64,000 nucleotides of DNA from Flavobacterium sp. (GTDB lineage Bacteria; Bacteroidota; Bacteroidia; Flavobacteriales; Flavobacteriaceae): assembly GCA_014379405.1 (NCBI GenBank), contig JACMLU010000010.1, positions 62,001 to 126,000 on the forward strand. The letters are read 5' to 3'. The translations under genes were made by a program, and so were the position numbers. This document shows positions 43,766 through 51,539 of this stretch, one piece after another (positions within the stretch are counted from its first letter, which is position 1; each line of letters opens with the position of its first letter). The notes beneath the pieces were generated by a model. It did not search any database and was not told the origin of the DNA. It saw only the letters and a list, made by a program, of their open reading frames with translations.

Positions 43766-44674
43766 ATGACCAGTAAAACATTTTCCATACTCATTACTAC
43801 CAAAAACCGCGTAACTGATTTGGCTTTTACCTTGGATAAAATCAAGTGCCTCATAAATGAGGAAAGAGTAGAATGTGTCGTTTTTGATGATGGTTCCACC
43901 GATGGCACTTATGAATATGTGAAAGAAAACTTCCCCAACATACAACTCGAAAGAAATATAGCGTCTAAAGGCTATATTTTTTGCAGGAACAAGATGCTCA
44001 ATGAAACTAAAGCTACTTATGCCATTTCATTAGACGATGATGCGCATTTCCTTACCGAAAACTCATTGGAAGCCATTCAGAACCATTTTGAACAAAACGC
44101 CAAGTGTGGTTTGATAGCCTTGCGTGTTTTTTGGGGATTGGAAGAACCAAGAGTATCAGTTTCTAAAGAAAAATCGCAACGGGTGCAAGGATTTGTGGGT
44201 TGTGCACACGTATGGCGTATGAAAGCATGGCGAGACATTCCCCATTATCCAGAGTGGTTTGTGTTTTATGGGGAAGAAAATTTTGCTTCCTATCAATTGT
44301 TCAAGAAAAACTGGGAAATCCATTATTTACCCGAAGTCTTGGTCAATCACAGAGTTGATGTAAAAGGAAGAAGAGCCCATAACGATTACACTATTCGATT
44401 GCGATGGTCTTTGCGCTCGGGTTGGTATTTGTTTTTCTTGTTTTATCCAATAAAAAGCATACCTAAAAAAATGGGATATTCGCTTTGGATTCAGTTCAAG
44501 TTAAAAGTGTTCAAGGGAGATTTCAGGGCTTTGCAGGCCATTGTTTTAGCTTTATTGGATTTAGTTTGGAATATTCCACGAATTATGAAAAATAGCAACC
44601 GAATGACAGAGCAAGAATATGAAGCGTATAATCAACTTCCCGAGACTAAAATTTATTGGCAACCGGAAAAATGA
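43766..44674 (+). CDS. Glycosyltransferase family 2
   Basis: A 302-residue GT-A enzyme. TFSILITTKNRVTDLAFTLD, FDDGSTDGTYEY (about residues 36-47) and SLDDDAHFL (about 90-98) mark the catalytic core. YPEWFVFYGEENFASYQLF holds the acidic catalytic residues and the C-terminal part has a hydrophobic stretch (SGWYLFFLFYPI) that may bind the membrane. It sits six bases after the GT4 gene and 34 bases before neuB. Substrate unknown. Confidence 0.82.
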   Translation: MTSKTFSILITTKNRVTDLAFTLDKIKCLINEERVECVVFDDGSTDGTYEYVKENFPNIQLERNIASKGYIFCRNKMLNETKATYAISLDDDAHFLTENSLEAIQNHFEQNAKCGLIALRVFWGLEEPRVSVSKEKSQRVQGFVGCAHVWRMKAWRDIPHYPEWFVFYGEENFASYQLFKKNWEIHYLPEVLVNHRVDVKGRRAHNDYTIRLRWSLRSGWYLFFLFYPIKSIPKKMGYSLWIQFKLKVFKGDFRALQAIVLALLDLVWNIPRIMKNSNRMTEQEYEAYNQLPETKIYWQPEK

Positions 44675-44708
44675 GTATTTTTGTTTCATATCAAGCCAAT
44701 AATAAACT

Positions 44709-45725
44709 ATGTCGTCAAAAAAATCATCTCCTTATATCATTGCCGAAATCGGTCAGGCACACGAAGGCAGCCTTGGCATTTTACATTCTTATATTGATGC
44801 TCTTACCTCAACCGGGGTCGATGCCGTAAAATTCCAAATGCACATTGCCAAAGCCGAAAGCAGCGAACACGAACCTTTTCGGGTAAAATTCTCCTTGGAG
44901 GACGAAACAAGATTTGATTATTGGGAACGAATAGGGTTTACACTCGAACAATGGAAAGGGATTAAACAACATTGTGATGAAGTGGGATTGGATTTCATTT
45001 GTTCGCCCTTCAGTAATTTGGCGGTGGATTGGCTGGAAGAAATTGGGGTGGAACAATACAAAATAGGCTCCGGGGAAGTCAATAATTTCTTGATTCTGGA
45101 AAAAATTGCCCAAACGGGGAAGCCAGTTATTTTGTCTTCGGGAATGAGTTCTTATGAAGAATTAGACCAAACCGTGGCATTTTTGAACGAAAGAAAGGTC
45201 ACTTTTTCCATTCTGCAATGCACCACCGCTTATCCTACCCAACCCGAACAATACGGATTGAACGTGATTCAGGAATTAAAAAATCGTTATAATGTACCCA
45301 TTGGCTTTTCAGATCATTCTGCAAAAACAGCCATTTGTATTGCCGCCGCCGCTTTGGGAGCGAGCATTATCGAATTTCACGTTGTTTTTGATAGACAGCT
45401 TTTTGGACCTGATTCAAAATCTTCTTTGACTATTTCGGAAACGCAAGATTTGGTAAATGCCGTTCGCAATATTGCCACTGCTTTGTCCCATCCGATTGAC
45501 AAAAATAATACTGCCGTGTTTTCTACGTTGAAGCAAATTTTCGAAAAGTCCTTGGCGGTGAACAAGGATTTACCTAAAAACCACATCCTGACTTTTGCCG
45601 ATTTGGAGTCCAAGAAACCAAAAGGTTTTGGGATTGACGCTTCGCGTTTTCAGGAGGTAATTGGAAAACCGCTGAACAAGGATTTAAAAAAATGGGATTT
45701 TTTGAATGAGGGGGATTTATTATAG
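44709..45725 (+). CDS. neuB: N-acetylneuraminate/nonulosonate synthase (NeuB family)
   Basis: A 338-residue TIM-barrel synthase with a C-terminal SAF (antifreeze-like) domain (from about residue 275). The metal ligands His203 in GFSDHSAK and His224 in EFHVVFDR match the two Mn-binding His of NeuB, and SPFSNLAVDWLEEIG and KIGSGEVNN are core motifs. The usual N-terminal GxNHxG is GQAHEG here, a divergent form. It condenses phosphoenolpyruvate with ManNAc or a 2,4-diacetamido-6-deoxy-mannose to a nonulosonic acid. NeuC and NeuA lie downstream beyond a repeat-flanked insertion. Confidence 0.88.
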   Translation: MSSKKSSPYIIAEIGQAHEGSLGILHSYIDALTSTGVDAVKFQMHIAKAESSEHEPFRVKFSLEDETRFDYWERIGFTLEQWKGIKQHCDEVGLDFICSPFSNLAVDWLEEIGVEQYKIGSGEVNNFLILEKIAQTGKPVILSSGMSSYEELDQTVAFLNERKVTFSILQCTTAYPTQPEQYGLNVIQELKNRYNVPIGFSDHSAKTAICIAAAALGASIIEFHVVFDRQLFGPDSKSSLTISETQDLVNAVRNIATALSHPIDKNNTAVFSTLKQIFEKSLAVNKDLPKNHILTFADLESKKPKGFGIDASRFQEVIGKPLNKDLKKWDFLNEGDLL

Positions 45726-45738
45726 GAAGTGACATTCA

Positions 45739-45962
45739 GGGTGCAAATTTTCGTTTTCCCCATCCCTAAAGGGAGCCTAAAATCAGAAAAGAGTAATTTT
45801 ACGAGATGTGATTTTTCCTTTTTCCACCCTTTAGGGAGGGGCAAGAAAAAGGAAACTAGAGGGTGCAAATTTTCGTTTCCCCCATCCCTAAAGGGAGCCG
45901 AAAATCAGGAATGAGTTGTTTTTCCTTTTTCCACCCCTTAGGGAGGGAAAAGAAAAAGGAAA
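45739..45962. repeat. Two tandem 122-bp units of hairpin-doublet (REP-like) repeats
   Basis: Two direct units start at 45739 and 45861. Each carries two palindromes. P1 has arms ATTTTCG and CGAAAAT around TCCCTAAAGGGA (45747-45783, one mismatch; 45869-45905, perfect). P2 has 11-bp arms TTTCCTTTTTC and GAAAAAGGAAA around CCCTTTAGGG or CCCCTTAGGG (45814-45855; 45921-45962). The layout resembles bacterial REP doublets. The region lies between neuB and a small DUF559 gene. Confidence 0.85.
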
Positions 45963-45996
45963 CTGTAATTAATTTGTAGGCTATAAAGTAAACTGT

Positions 45997-46389
45997 ATGA
46001 AAAGAAATCCATTTGAAACAGATAATATGTGGAAAGGAGCTTCCTCGCAAATTTTTTCTAATGCTAAAAAATTAAGAGAAAATCCAACAGAAGCTGAAGA
46101 ATTACTATGGTTAGCATTGAGAAATAATCAGGTTGATGGTTATAAGTTTAGAAGACAACATCCGATAAGTATTTACATTGCCGACTTTTATTGTCATAAA
46201 CTAAAATTAGTTATTGAAATAGATGGAGGGTATCATCTTACCGAAGAGCAGCAAGTCTTGGATAAAGAAAGAACCTGTACTATAGAATTTCAAGGACTAA
46301 AAGTGGTTCGATTTACAAATGAAGATGTACTATTGAAATTACCAGAAGTCATTGATAAAATTAAAGAGTTTATAAAATCAGCATTATAA
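45997..46389 (+). CDS. DUF559 protein, putative Vsr-like endonuclease
   Basis: A 130-residue protein of the DUF559 family, related to the very-short-patch-repair endonuclease fold (PD-(D/E)XK superfamily). KLRENPTEAEELLWLALR is the typical helical start, and the predicted active site lies in IADFYC (Asp63) and VIEIDGGYH (Glu74, Asp76, His80). No cognate methylase is near. The gene sits exactly between copies of one repeat: the second hairpin unit ends 34 bp before its ATG and the third begins on the last base of its stop codon. This suggests a mobile cassette. Whether the protein acts on the repeats is not known. Confidence 0.85.
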   Translation: MKRNPFETDNMWKGASSQIFSNAKKLRENPTEAEELLWLALRNNQVDGYKFRRQHPISIYIADFYCHKLKLVIEIDGGYHLTEEQQVLDKERTCTIEFQGLKVVRFTNEDVLLKLPEVIDKIKEFIKSAL

Positions 46390-46600
46390 TTTTCGTTTTA
46401 TTCCAACCCTCAAGGGAGCCGAAAATTGTGACATTATTTATGAAACCAGTAGAGGTTGTTTTTCCTTTTTTCACCCTTTAGGGAGGGGAAAGAAAAAGGA
46501 AAAGAGAAGGAGTTTTTTTTACTTTTAGGGTAGTGGAAAAGAAAAAGGAAGAGGTGGGGGTAAATTTTCGCATTCCCTCTTTTTTCCCTACTTTTAACCC
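46389..46600. repeat. Third hairpin-doublet unit and degenerate fourth copy
   Basis: P1 (46389-46426, arms ATTTTCG and CGAAAAT) begins on the last base of the DUF559 stop codon; P2 follows (46461-46502). A more decayed copy with TACTTTTAGGGTAG and GAAAAAGGAA lies at about 46513-46600. The orientation is the same as that of the units before the DUF559 gene, giving direct repeats at both ends of the gene. Confidence 0.8.
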
Positions 46601-46618
46601 AAGAATAATACATTCAAA

Positions 46619-47776
46619 ATGCCAAAAAGAAAAATAGCCGTGGTCATTACGGCACGTCCTTCTTACAGTCGGGTAAAAACAGTGTTGTCTGCCATTCAAA
46701 AGCATTCCGATTTAGAATTGCAGTTGGTGGTGGCGGCCTCGGCTTTGTTGGATCGCTATGGCTCAGCCGTGAATTATATTGAAAAAGATGGTTTTACTAT
46801 TTCAGCCAAGGTCTTTAATGTATTGGAAGGAGAGAATTTGACTGCAGCTGCCAAAACCACCGGAATAGGTATTTTGGAATTATCTACAGTTTTTGACAAC
46901 CTGAAACCCGATATCGTGGTGACCGTTGCCGATCGATTTGAAACGATGGCCACTGCTATTGCGGCTTCTTACATGAACATTCCTTTGGCGCACATTCAAG
47001 GAGGTGAAGTAACGGGGAATATTGACGAGAAAGTACGTCACGCCATTACCAAGTTGTCCGATTATCATTTTGTGGCTTCGGAGAGTGCCAAGGAAAGAGT
47101 CATCAAATTAGGGGAAGACCCGACAATGGTTTTTAACACGGGCTGCCCTTCTATTGATTTGGCTTCGGTAATAATAAATGGTAAAACACTGCTATTTGAT
47201 CCCTATGAAAAATACGGGGGTGTAGGAGCAAAGCCCAATTTATCGAATGGCTATTTAGTAGTGATGCAACATCCAGTTACCACGGAATATCAGGATTCCA
47301 GAAAACATGTTGAAGCCACACTTGAAGCTATTTATAAATTGAACAAGCCTACGCTTTGGTTTTGGCCTAACGTAGATGCTGGAGCGGACGGAACCTCAAC
47401 CGGAATTCGTGCTTTTAGAGAGCAGCACCAATTGCCGAATGTTCATTTTTTCAAGAATATGGAGGGAATGGATTTCTTGCAATTGTTGCAGCACAGCGAT
47501 TGCCTGATAGGGAATTCCAGCGTCGGAATAAGAGAGTGCGCCTTTTTAGGTGTTCCTGTAATTAATATTGGTTCGCGCCAAAACAGGAGAGATCGTGGCG
47601 GGAACAGCGTGGATGTGGACTATTCGCAAGAGCAAATAGAAGTAGCCATTACAGCTTCCATACAAAGAGGAAAAGCTAAGTCGTCTTCCATTTATGGTGA
47701 CGGGAAAGCAGGAATACAAATAGCTGAATTGTTGGCTGAATTGCCATTGCAGTTTCATAAAACCATTATGTATTGA
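46619..47776 (+). CDS. neuC: UDP-N-acetylglucosamine 2-epimerase, hydrolysing (NeuC/LegG)
   Basis: A 385-residue hydrolysing 2-epimerase: VVITARPSYSRVKTVL at the N-terminus, VTVADRFETMATAIAASYMN (about residues 101-120), IQGGEVTGNIDEKVRHAITK and GNSSVGIRECAFLG. The GGE-x-G motif with DEKVRHAITK separates it from non-hydrolysing WecB. It makes ManNAc from UDP-GlcNAc, or the 6-deoxy diacetamido analogue if it is LegG; sequence alone does not decide. It feeds NeuB, from which it is separated by the repeat/DUF559 insertion. Confidence 0.9.
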   Translation: MPKRKIAVVITARPSYSRVKTVLSAIQKHSDLELQLVVAASALLDRYGSAVNYIEKDGFTISAKVFNVLEGENLTAAAKTTGIGILELSTVFDNLKPDIVVTVADRFETMATAIAASYMNIPLAHIQGGEVTGNIDEKVRHAITKLSDYHFVASESAKERVIKLGEDPTMVFNTGCPSIDLASVIINGKTLLFDPYEKYGGVGAKPNLSNGYLVVMQHPVTTEYQDSRKHVEATLEAIYKLNKPTLWFWPNVDAGADGTSTGIRAFREQHQLPNVHFFKNMEGMDFLQLLQHSDCLIGNSSVGIRECAFLGVPVINIGSRQNRRDRGGNSVDVDYSQEQIEVAITASIQRGKAKSSSIYGDGKAGIQIAELLAELPLQFHKTIMY

Positions 47777-47945
47777 GACTTCGACCTTTTGGCAAACTCA
47801 GTATAGGCTAAGCTCAGTCTGGCAGTTGTGTTTTTTATTGGTAGTTGTCTCAGCAATGTCACGCAGAGCCTGTCGAAACGTAATTGGTAAACAAAAGGAC
47901 TTCGACAGGCTCAGTCTGACAATAGTGATTTTTACTGATAGTTGG
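47777..47945. repeat. REP-like palindromes between neuC and neuA
   Basis: Copies in both orientations of a core reading TTGTCAGACTGAGCCTGTCGAAGTCC. A full inverted copy lies at 47897-47922, a part copy GAGCCTGTCGAAAC at 47866-47879, and further fragments (ACTTCGAC near 47778, AAGCTCAGTCTGGCA near 47810). The inverted copies can form a hairpin. The same core recurs in frame inside asnB (49330-49457). The 231-bp neuC-neuA gap holds nothing else obvious. Confidence 0.85.
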
Positions 47946-48007
47946 TTCAGTGATGCAAATTAAATTAAAGTACAACCTAGTTTTGGTATAAATAATACAA
48001 ATAAAAA

Positions 48008-48706
48008 ATGCGAATTTTAGCCATCATACCAGCTCGTGGAGGTTCCAAAGGCGTTCCGGGTAAAAACATCAAGTTGTTAAACGGAAAGCCATTGTTGGGT
48101 TATACTGCTGAAATCGCTTTGCAATCGCAACATTTGGCAGAAGTTGTCGTTTCGACCGAGGACGAACAAATTATGGAAGTGGCGAAAAATCTGGGAATAC
48201 AAGTGCCATTTATTAGACCAATGGCATTGGCACAAGACAATACCCCAACTATTGATGTAATTATACACGCCTTGCAATGGTTTGAGAGTCAAAATGTTTT
48301 CTTTGATGCTGTTTGTCTTTTGCAAGTGACCAGTCCATTTAGAACATTGGAGTTTTTAGATAAAACTATCGAAAAATTTATTGAAAGTGGTTGTGATTCC
48401 TTGGTTTCGGTACAAAAAGTGCCACACGAATACAATCCGCATTGGACATTTGAAGTAAATGCTGCTGGAAATTTAAAAATTGCCACCGGCGAAACCGAAA
48501 TTATACCCCGCAGACAAGAACTTCCAACTGCTTATCACAGAGACGGAAGCATTTATATTACTAAAACCGAAGTGCTGCTAAAACAAAATTCTTTATACGG
48601 AAAGAATACTGCTTTCATCGAATCGGAGCCTGATTTTTATATCAATATTGATACAATGGAAGACTGGGAAAAGGCGGAAGAAATGATTCAAAAAAAGTTG
48701 AAATAA
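48008..48706 (+). CDS. neuA: CMP-nonulosonate cytidylyltransferase (NeuA family)
   Basis: A 232-residue cytidylyltransferase. The CTP-binding loop IIPARGGSKGVPGKNIKLLN fills residues 5-24, STEDEQIMEVA follows at about 49-59, and LLQVTSPFR (about 100-108) and YHRDGSIYI (about 178-186) are further family motifs. It activates the NeuB product with CTP. The C-terminal SGNH domain of bifunctional NeuA is absent. The asnB ATG directly follows the stop codon, so the two are probably co-translated. Confidence 0.92.
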   Translation: MRILAIIPARGGSKGVPGKNIKLLNGKPLLGYTAEIALQSQHLAEVVVSTEDEQIMEVAKNLGIQVPFIRPMALAQDNTPTIDVIIHALQWFESQNVFFDAVCLLQVTSPFRTLEFLDKTIEKFIESGCDSLVSVQKVPHEYNPHWTFEVNAAGNLKIATGETEIIPRRQELPTAYHRDGSIYITKTEVLLKQNSLYGKNTAFIESEPDFYINIDTMEDWEKAEEMIQKKLK

Positions 48707-50605
48707 ATGTGTGGTATTGCAGGAATACTAGGTGATTACAAAGAACTTCAATTGGATGCGATGCTCACCAGCCAGCACCATCGAGGACCTGATGCAACGG
48801 GAAAATATTTCGATGCTGGATTTGCTGCTTTGGGGCACAATCGTTTGGCTATTATTGATTTGTCGGCACAATCCAATCAGCCATTTACGGATAATTCAGG
48901 ACGTTATGTTTTGGTTTTCAATGGTGAAATCTATAATTATATTGAAATCAAAGCGGCTTTGCAAAATCAATATAAGTTCAAAACCGAATCGGATACCGAA
49001 ATTTTGTTGGCGGCGTTTATTGTTTATGGGAAATCCTGTTTAGAAAAACTCAATGGGATGTTTGCTTTTGCTATTTGGGACAATCAAGAAAAAAAACTAT
49101 TTGCCGCCCGAGATCGATTTGGGGTAAAACCTTTTTATTATAGTTTATTAAATAATACTTTTTATTTTTCGTCCGAAATAAAAGCATTGCACACTGCTGG
49201 AATTCCGAAAGAACCCAACGAGAAAGTATGGGCTTCCTATTTCGCCTATGGTTCCTATGGATTGCCAGATGAGACTTTTTGGGAAGGAATTGCTCAATTG
49301 CCCGGTGGACATTTTTTGGAAGTTGATAGTTGTCAGTCTGTGCCTGTCGAAGACCAATCTCGTATAATCGCACTTCAACCCCTTGATAATCTCGAGGCAG
49401 GATTAGTGCAGTGTGACAAAGTGCAAACTGACTGTCAGACTGTGCCTGTCGAGGTCTTTTATGATGAAAGGATAATTATAAAAAAATGGTATTGCTTTGA
49501 AGAAGAAGTCGCCAAACAACCCAAAAACTTAACTTTCCAACAAGCCAAAGAACAGTATGTCGCCCTTTTAAAAGACAGTATCAATTTACGATTTCGGGCC
49601 GATGTACCAGTAGGTTTTAATATCAGTGGGGGTTTGGACAGTTCGGTGTTGTTGGCGTTGGTTAATTTGCAAAAGAATGATAACGACAAAAATCATAAAT
49701 CAAAAATCGTTAATCTGCAATCTGCAATCAACGCCTACACTTTTTACACCAATAATTCAGATTATGACGAGTTGCCCTGGGTGGAACAAATGATTGCCAA
49801 AACAGGAAATTCTTTAACCAAAGTCCTTTTGCAGGCTGAAGAAGTTCAAGCTTTGGCTGGAAAAATTGCATTCCAGCAAGACGAACCCTATGGAGGCATT
49901 CCTACTCTGGCGTATGCCAAGATTTTTGAACAAGCTCGAAAAGATAAGGTATTGGTACTTCTAGACGGACAAGGAATGGACGAGCAATGGGCTGGCTATG
50001 ATTATTATACCCAAAATAATGAGGCAACAATTCAAGAGGTTTCCGATTCTCCATATAAAATAAATATGTTGTCCGATTCTTTTTTGGCGAAAGCTGAAAA
50101 ACCTTTGTATCCAAAACCTTTTGATGATGAGGTTTTAAATAAACAATACCGCGATTTGTTTTATACCAAGATTCCAAGGGCGTTGCGATTTAATGATCGC
50201 ATTTCAATGGCTTTTTCCACCGAATTGAGGGAGCCTTTCTTGGATTATCGTTTGGTGGAATTGGCGTTCTCGCTGCCTTTGGATTTTAAAATCAGAAATG
50301 GGCAAACCAAGTATATGTTGCGAGAAATCGCCTCGGAATACTTGGCGAATGATTTGGTTTTTGCCCCCAAAAGACCCTTGCAAACGCCGCAACGGGAATG
50401 GCTTGCCGAAGATTTGAAACAATGGGTAAGTCAATGTTTTAAGGAAGTGGAAAACTCAAGTTATTCAGGATGGTTCAATATAGAAGAATTACAAAAGGAG
50501 TTGAATCTTTATTTTGATGGAAATATACAATCTAGTTTTCATATTTGGCAATATATTGGTTTGTTTTTATCTCTTTCAGGGGTTCAAACTCTGAAAGAGT
50601 TATAG
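48707..50605 (+). CDS. asnB: Asparagine synthetase-like amidotransferase, with in-frame repeat insertions
   Basis: A 632-residue protein with an N-terminal glutaminase domain (Cys2 as nucleophile, MCGIAGILGD; RGPDATG, FNGEIYNY, LNGMFAFAIWD) and a C-terminal synthetase domain (NISGGLDSSVLL, PP-loop at about residues 305-313; LDGQGMDEQWAGY). In glycan loci such proteins often amidate a sugar carboxylate, here perhaps the nonulosonic acid. Between LPGGHFLEVD and IIIKKWYCFEE about 40 residues are encoded by two copies of the REP core found upstream of neuA, and the last codons are encoded within a palindrome of the RAYT-associated family. Activity of this modified enzyme is uncertain, although frame and motifs are intact. 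Confidence 0.9.
   Translation: MCGIAGILGDYKELQLDAMLTSQHHRGPDATGKYFDAGFAALGHNRLAIIDLSAQSNQPFTDNSGRYVLVFNGEIYNYIEIKAALQNQYKFKTESDTEILLAAFIVYGKSCLEKLNGMFAFAIWDNQEKKLFAARDRFGVKPFYYSLLNNTFYFSSEIKALHTAGIPKEPNEKVWASYFAYGSYGLPDETFWEGIAQLPGGHFLEVDSCQSVPVEDQSRIIALQPLDNLEAGLVQCDKVQTDCQTVPVEVFYDERIIIKKWYCFEEEVAKQPKNLTFQQAKEQYVALLKDSINLRFRADVPVGFNISGGLDSSVLLALVNLQKNDNDKNHKSKIVNLQSAINAYTFYTNNSDYDELPWVEQMIAKTGNSLTKVLLQAEEVQALAGKIAFQQDEPYGGIPTLAYAKIFEQARKDKVLVLLDGQGMDEQWAGYDYYTQNNEATIQEVSDSPYKINMLSDSFLAKAEKPLYPKPFDDEVLNKQYRDLFYTKIPRALRFNDRISMAFSTELREPFLDYRLVELAFSLPLDFKIRNGQTKYMLREIASEYLANDLVFAPKRPLQTPQREWLAEDLKQWVSQCFKEVENSSYSGWFNIEELQKELNLYFDGNIQSSFHIWQYIGLFLSLSGVQTLKEL
49330..49457 (+). repeat. Two REP cores inside the asnB coding sequence
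   Basis: Direct copies TTGTCAGTCTGTGCCTGTCG at 49330-49349 (continuing AAGACC) and CTGTCAGACTGTGCCTGTCG at 49432-49451 (continuing AGGTCT) differ by few bases from the core between neuC and neuA. Both are read in frame (SCQSVPVED and DCQTVPVEV). The intervening 75 bases look non-conserved. Confidence 0.85.
50571..50599. repeat. REP-like palindrome forming the 3' end of asnB
   Basis: Perfect 9-bp arms CTCTTTCAG (50571-50579) and CTGAAAGAG (50591-50599) span the last codons of asnB (reading SLSGVQTLKEL). The unit matches the palindromes flanking the RAYT gene (CTTTCAGAGTT...AACTCTGAAAG). asnB therefore ends inside a repeat. Confidence 0.8.
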
Positions 50606-50675
50606 TTGAAAGAAAAGTGAGTCATTGCGAAATAATAAAAGCTATTGGGTTTAAAACTCGGAAATCATTGTAGAA

Positions 50676-50728
50676 GAAAGGGTTGTTGAAAGAGCCAACC
50701 CTTTCAAAGTTTAAAACTCTTAAAAGGT
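50676..50728. repeat. REP palindromes upstream of the RAYT gene
   Basis: GAAAGGGTT (50676-50684) pairs with AACCCTTTC (50697-50705), and AACCCTTTCAAAGTT (50697-50711) pairs imperfectly with AACTCTTAAAAGGT up to 50728. The pair is a mutated version of the downstream unit at 51392-51424. Confidence 0.8.
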
Positions 50729-50746
50729 AAAAAAAAATAAAATGAT

Positions 50747-51376
50747 ATGCCAAACGATAAATACAAAAAAGAACCTTTGGATTTTGGGAATTATTATCAC
50801 ATCTATAATAGGGGTAACAACGGTATTGATGTTTTTTTTGAAAACGGAAATTACGACTATTTTTTAAAGTTATACCATCAATATATTCATCCAATAGCGG
50901 AGACTTTTGCTTGGTGTTTGATGAAAAATCACTTTCATTTTTTGGTTTATATTCGAAATGAAAAGGAAGTCTTGTTAGATTCACTTGCGTATTCAACGGT
51001 TGAAAAACCAAGGGTTTTGGATTCTTCAAAACAATTTGGGTATTTGTTCAATGCTTACACGCAAGCCATCAATAAAAAGTATTCCCGAACGGGCAGTTTG
51101 TTTGAAAAACTGTTTGAGAGAAAGCGGGTGACATCTGAAAAGTATTTGCGAAATTTAATTTATTACATTCATAATAATCCTGTACATCATGGTTTTACCC
51201 AAAAAGCAAATGATTATCCGTGGTCTTCTTACGACAGTGTTGTTTCGGATAAGTCAACAAAACTAAAAAGAGATGAAGTAATTGCAATTTATGGATCCAA
51301 AGAAGATTTCATTGACTATCATAACAAGGAACAAAATCTGGAGGGTATTTTCGATTTAGTTATTGATGGCAACTGA
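50747..51376 (+). CDS. REP-associated tyrosine transposase (RAYT, Y1/HUH family)
   Basis: A 209-residue single-domain HUH transposase. NYYHIYNRGNNGIDVFF begins the fold, the metal-binding HUH motif is His62-Phe-His64 in LMKNHFHFLVY, and the nucleophile is most likely Tyr140 in YYIHNNPVHHGF. The NPV and DYPWSSY motifs are characteristic of the RAYT branch of the IS200/IS605 superfamily, which acts on REP palindromes. Matching palindromes lie on both sides (50571-50728 and 51392-51424). No accessory TnpB is present. All key residues are intact, so it may be active. Confidence 0.92.
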   Translation: MPNDKYKKEPLDFGNYYHIYNRGNNGIDVFFENGNYDYFLKLYHQYIHPIAETFAWCLMKNHFHFLVYIRNEKEVLLDSLAYSTVEKPRVLDSSKQFGYLFNAYTQAINKKYSRTGSLFEKLFERKRVTSEKYLRNLIYYIHNNPVHHGFTQKANDYPWSSYDSVVSDKSTKLKRDEVIAIYGSKEDFIDYHNKEQNLEGIFDLVIDGN

Positions 51377-51391
51377 TTTTTTCTTAAAGCC

Positions 51392-51424
51392 AACCCTTTC
51401 AGAGTTCAAAACTCTGAAAGGGTT
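51392..51424. repeat. REP palindrome downstream of the RAYT gene
   Basis: Perfect 15-bp arms AACCCTTTCAGAGTT (51392-51406) and AACTCTGAAAGGGTT (51410-51424) with the 3-nt loop CAA, 15 bp after the RAYT stop. It is the best-preserved member of this repeat family here and could also act as a terminator-like hairpin. Confidence 0.88.
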
Positions 51425-51539
51425 TATATTTAGAAATATATCAATTAGTTTTTCTGTAAATTAGTTTCATCAACTAGATTAATAAACGATATTTGGGCAA
51501 TAAATCACCAGAAACAATTTAGAGATATTCAATAATACA

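Noticed and set aside
45997..46389. DUF559 gene as part of a restriction-modification or Vsr repair pair
   Set aside because: No methylase is nearby and its surroundings are repeats and glycan genes; only the fold relationship can be supported.
50747..51376. Complete IS200/IS605 element
   Set aside because: No TnpB and no typical IS ends; the motifs and flanking palindromes fit a single-copy RAYT.
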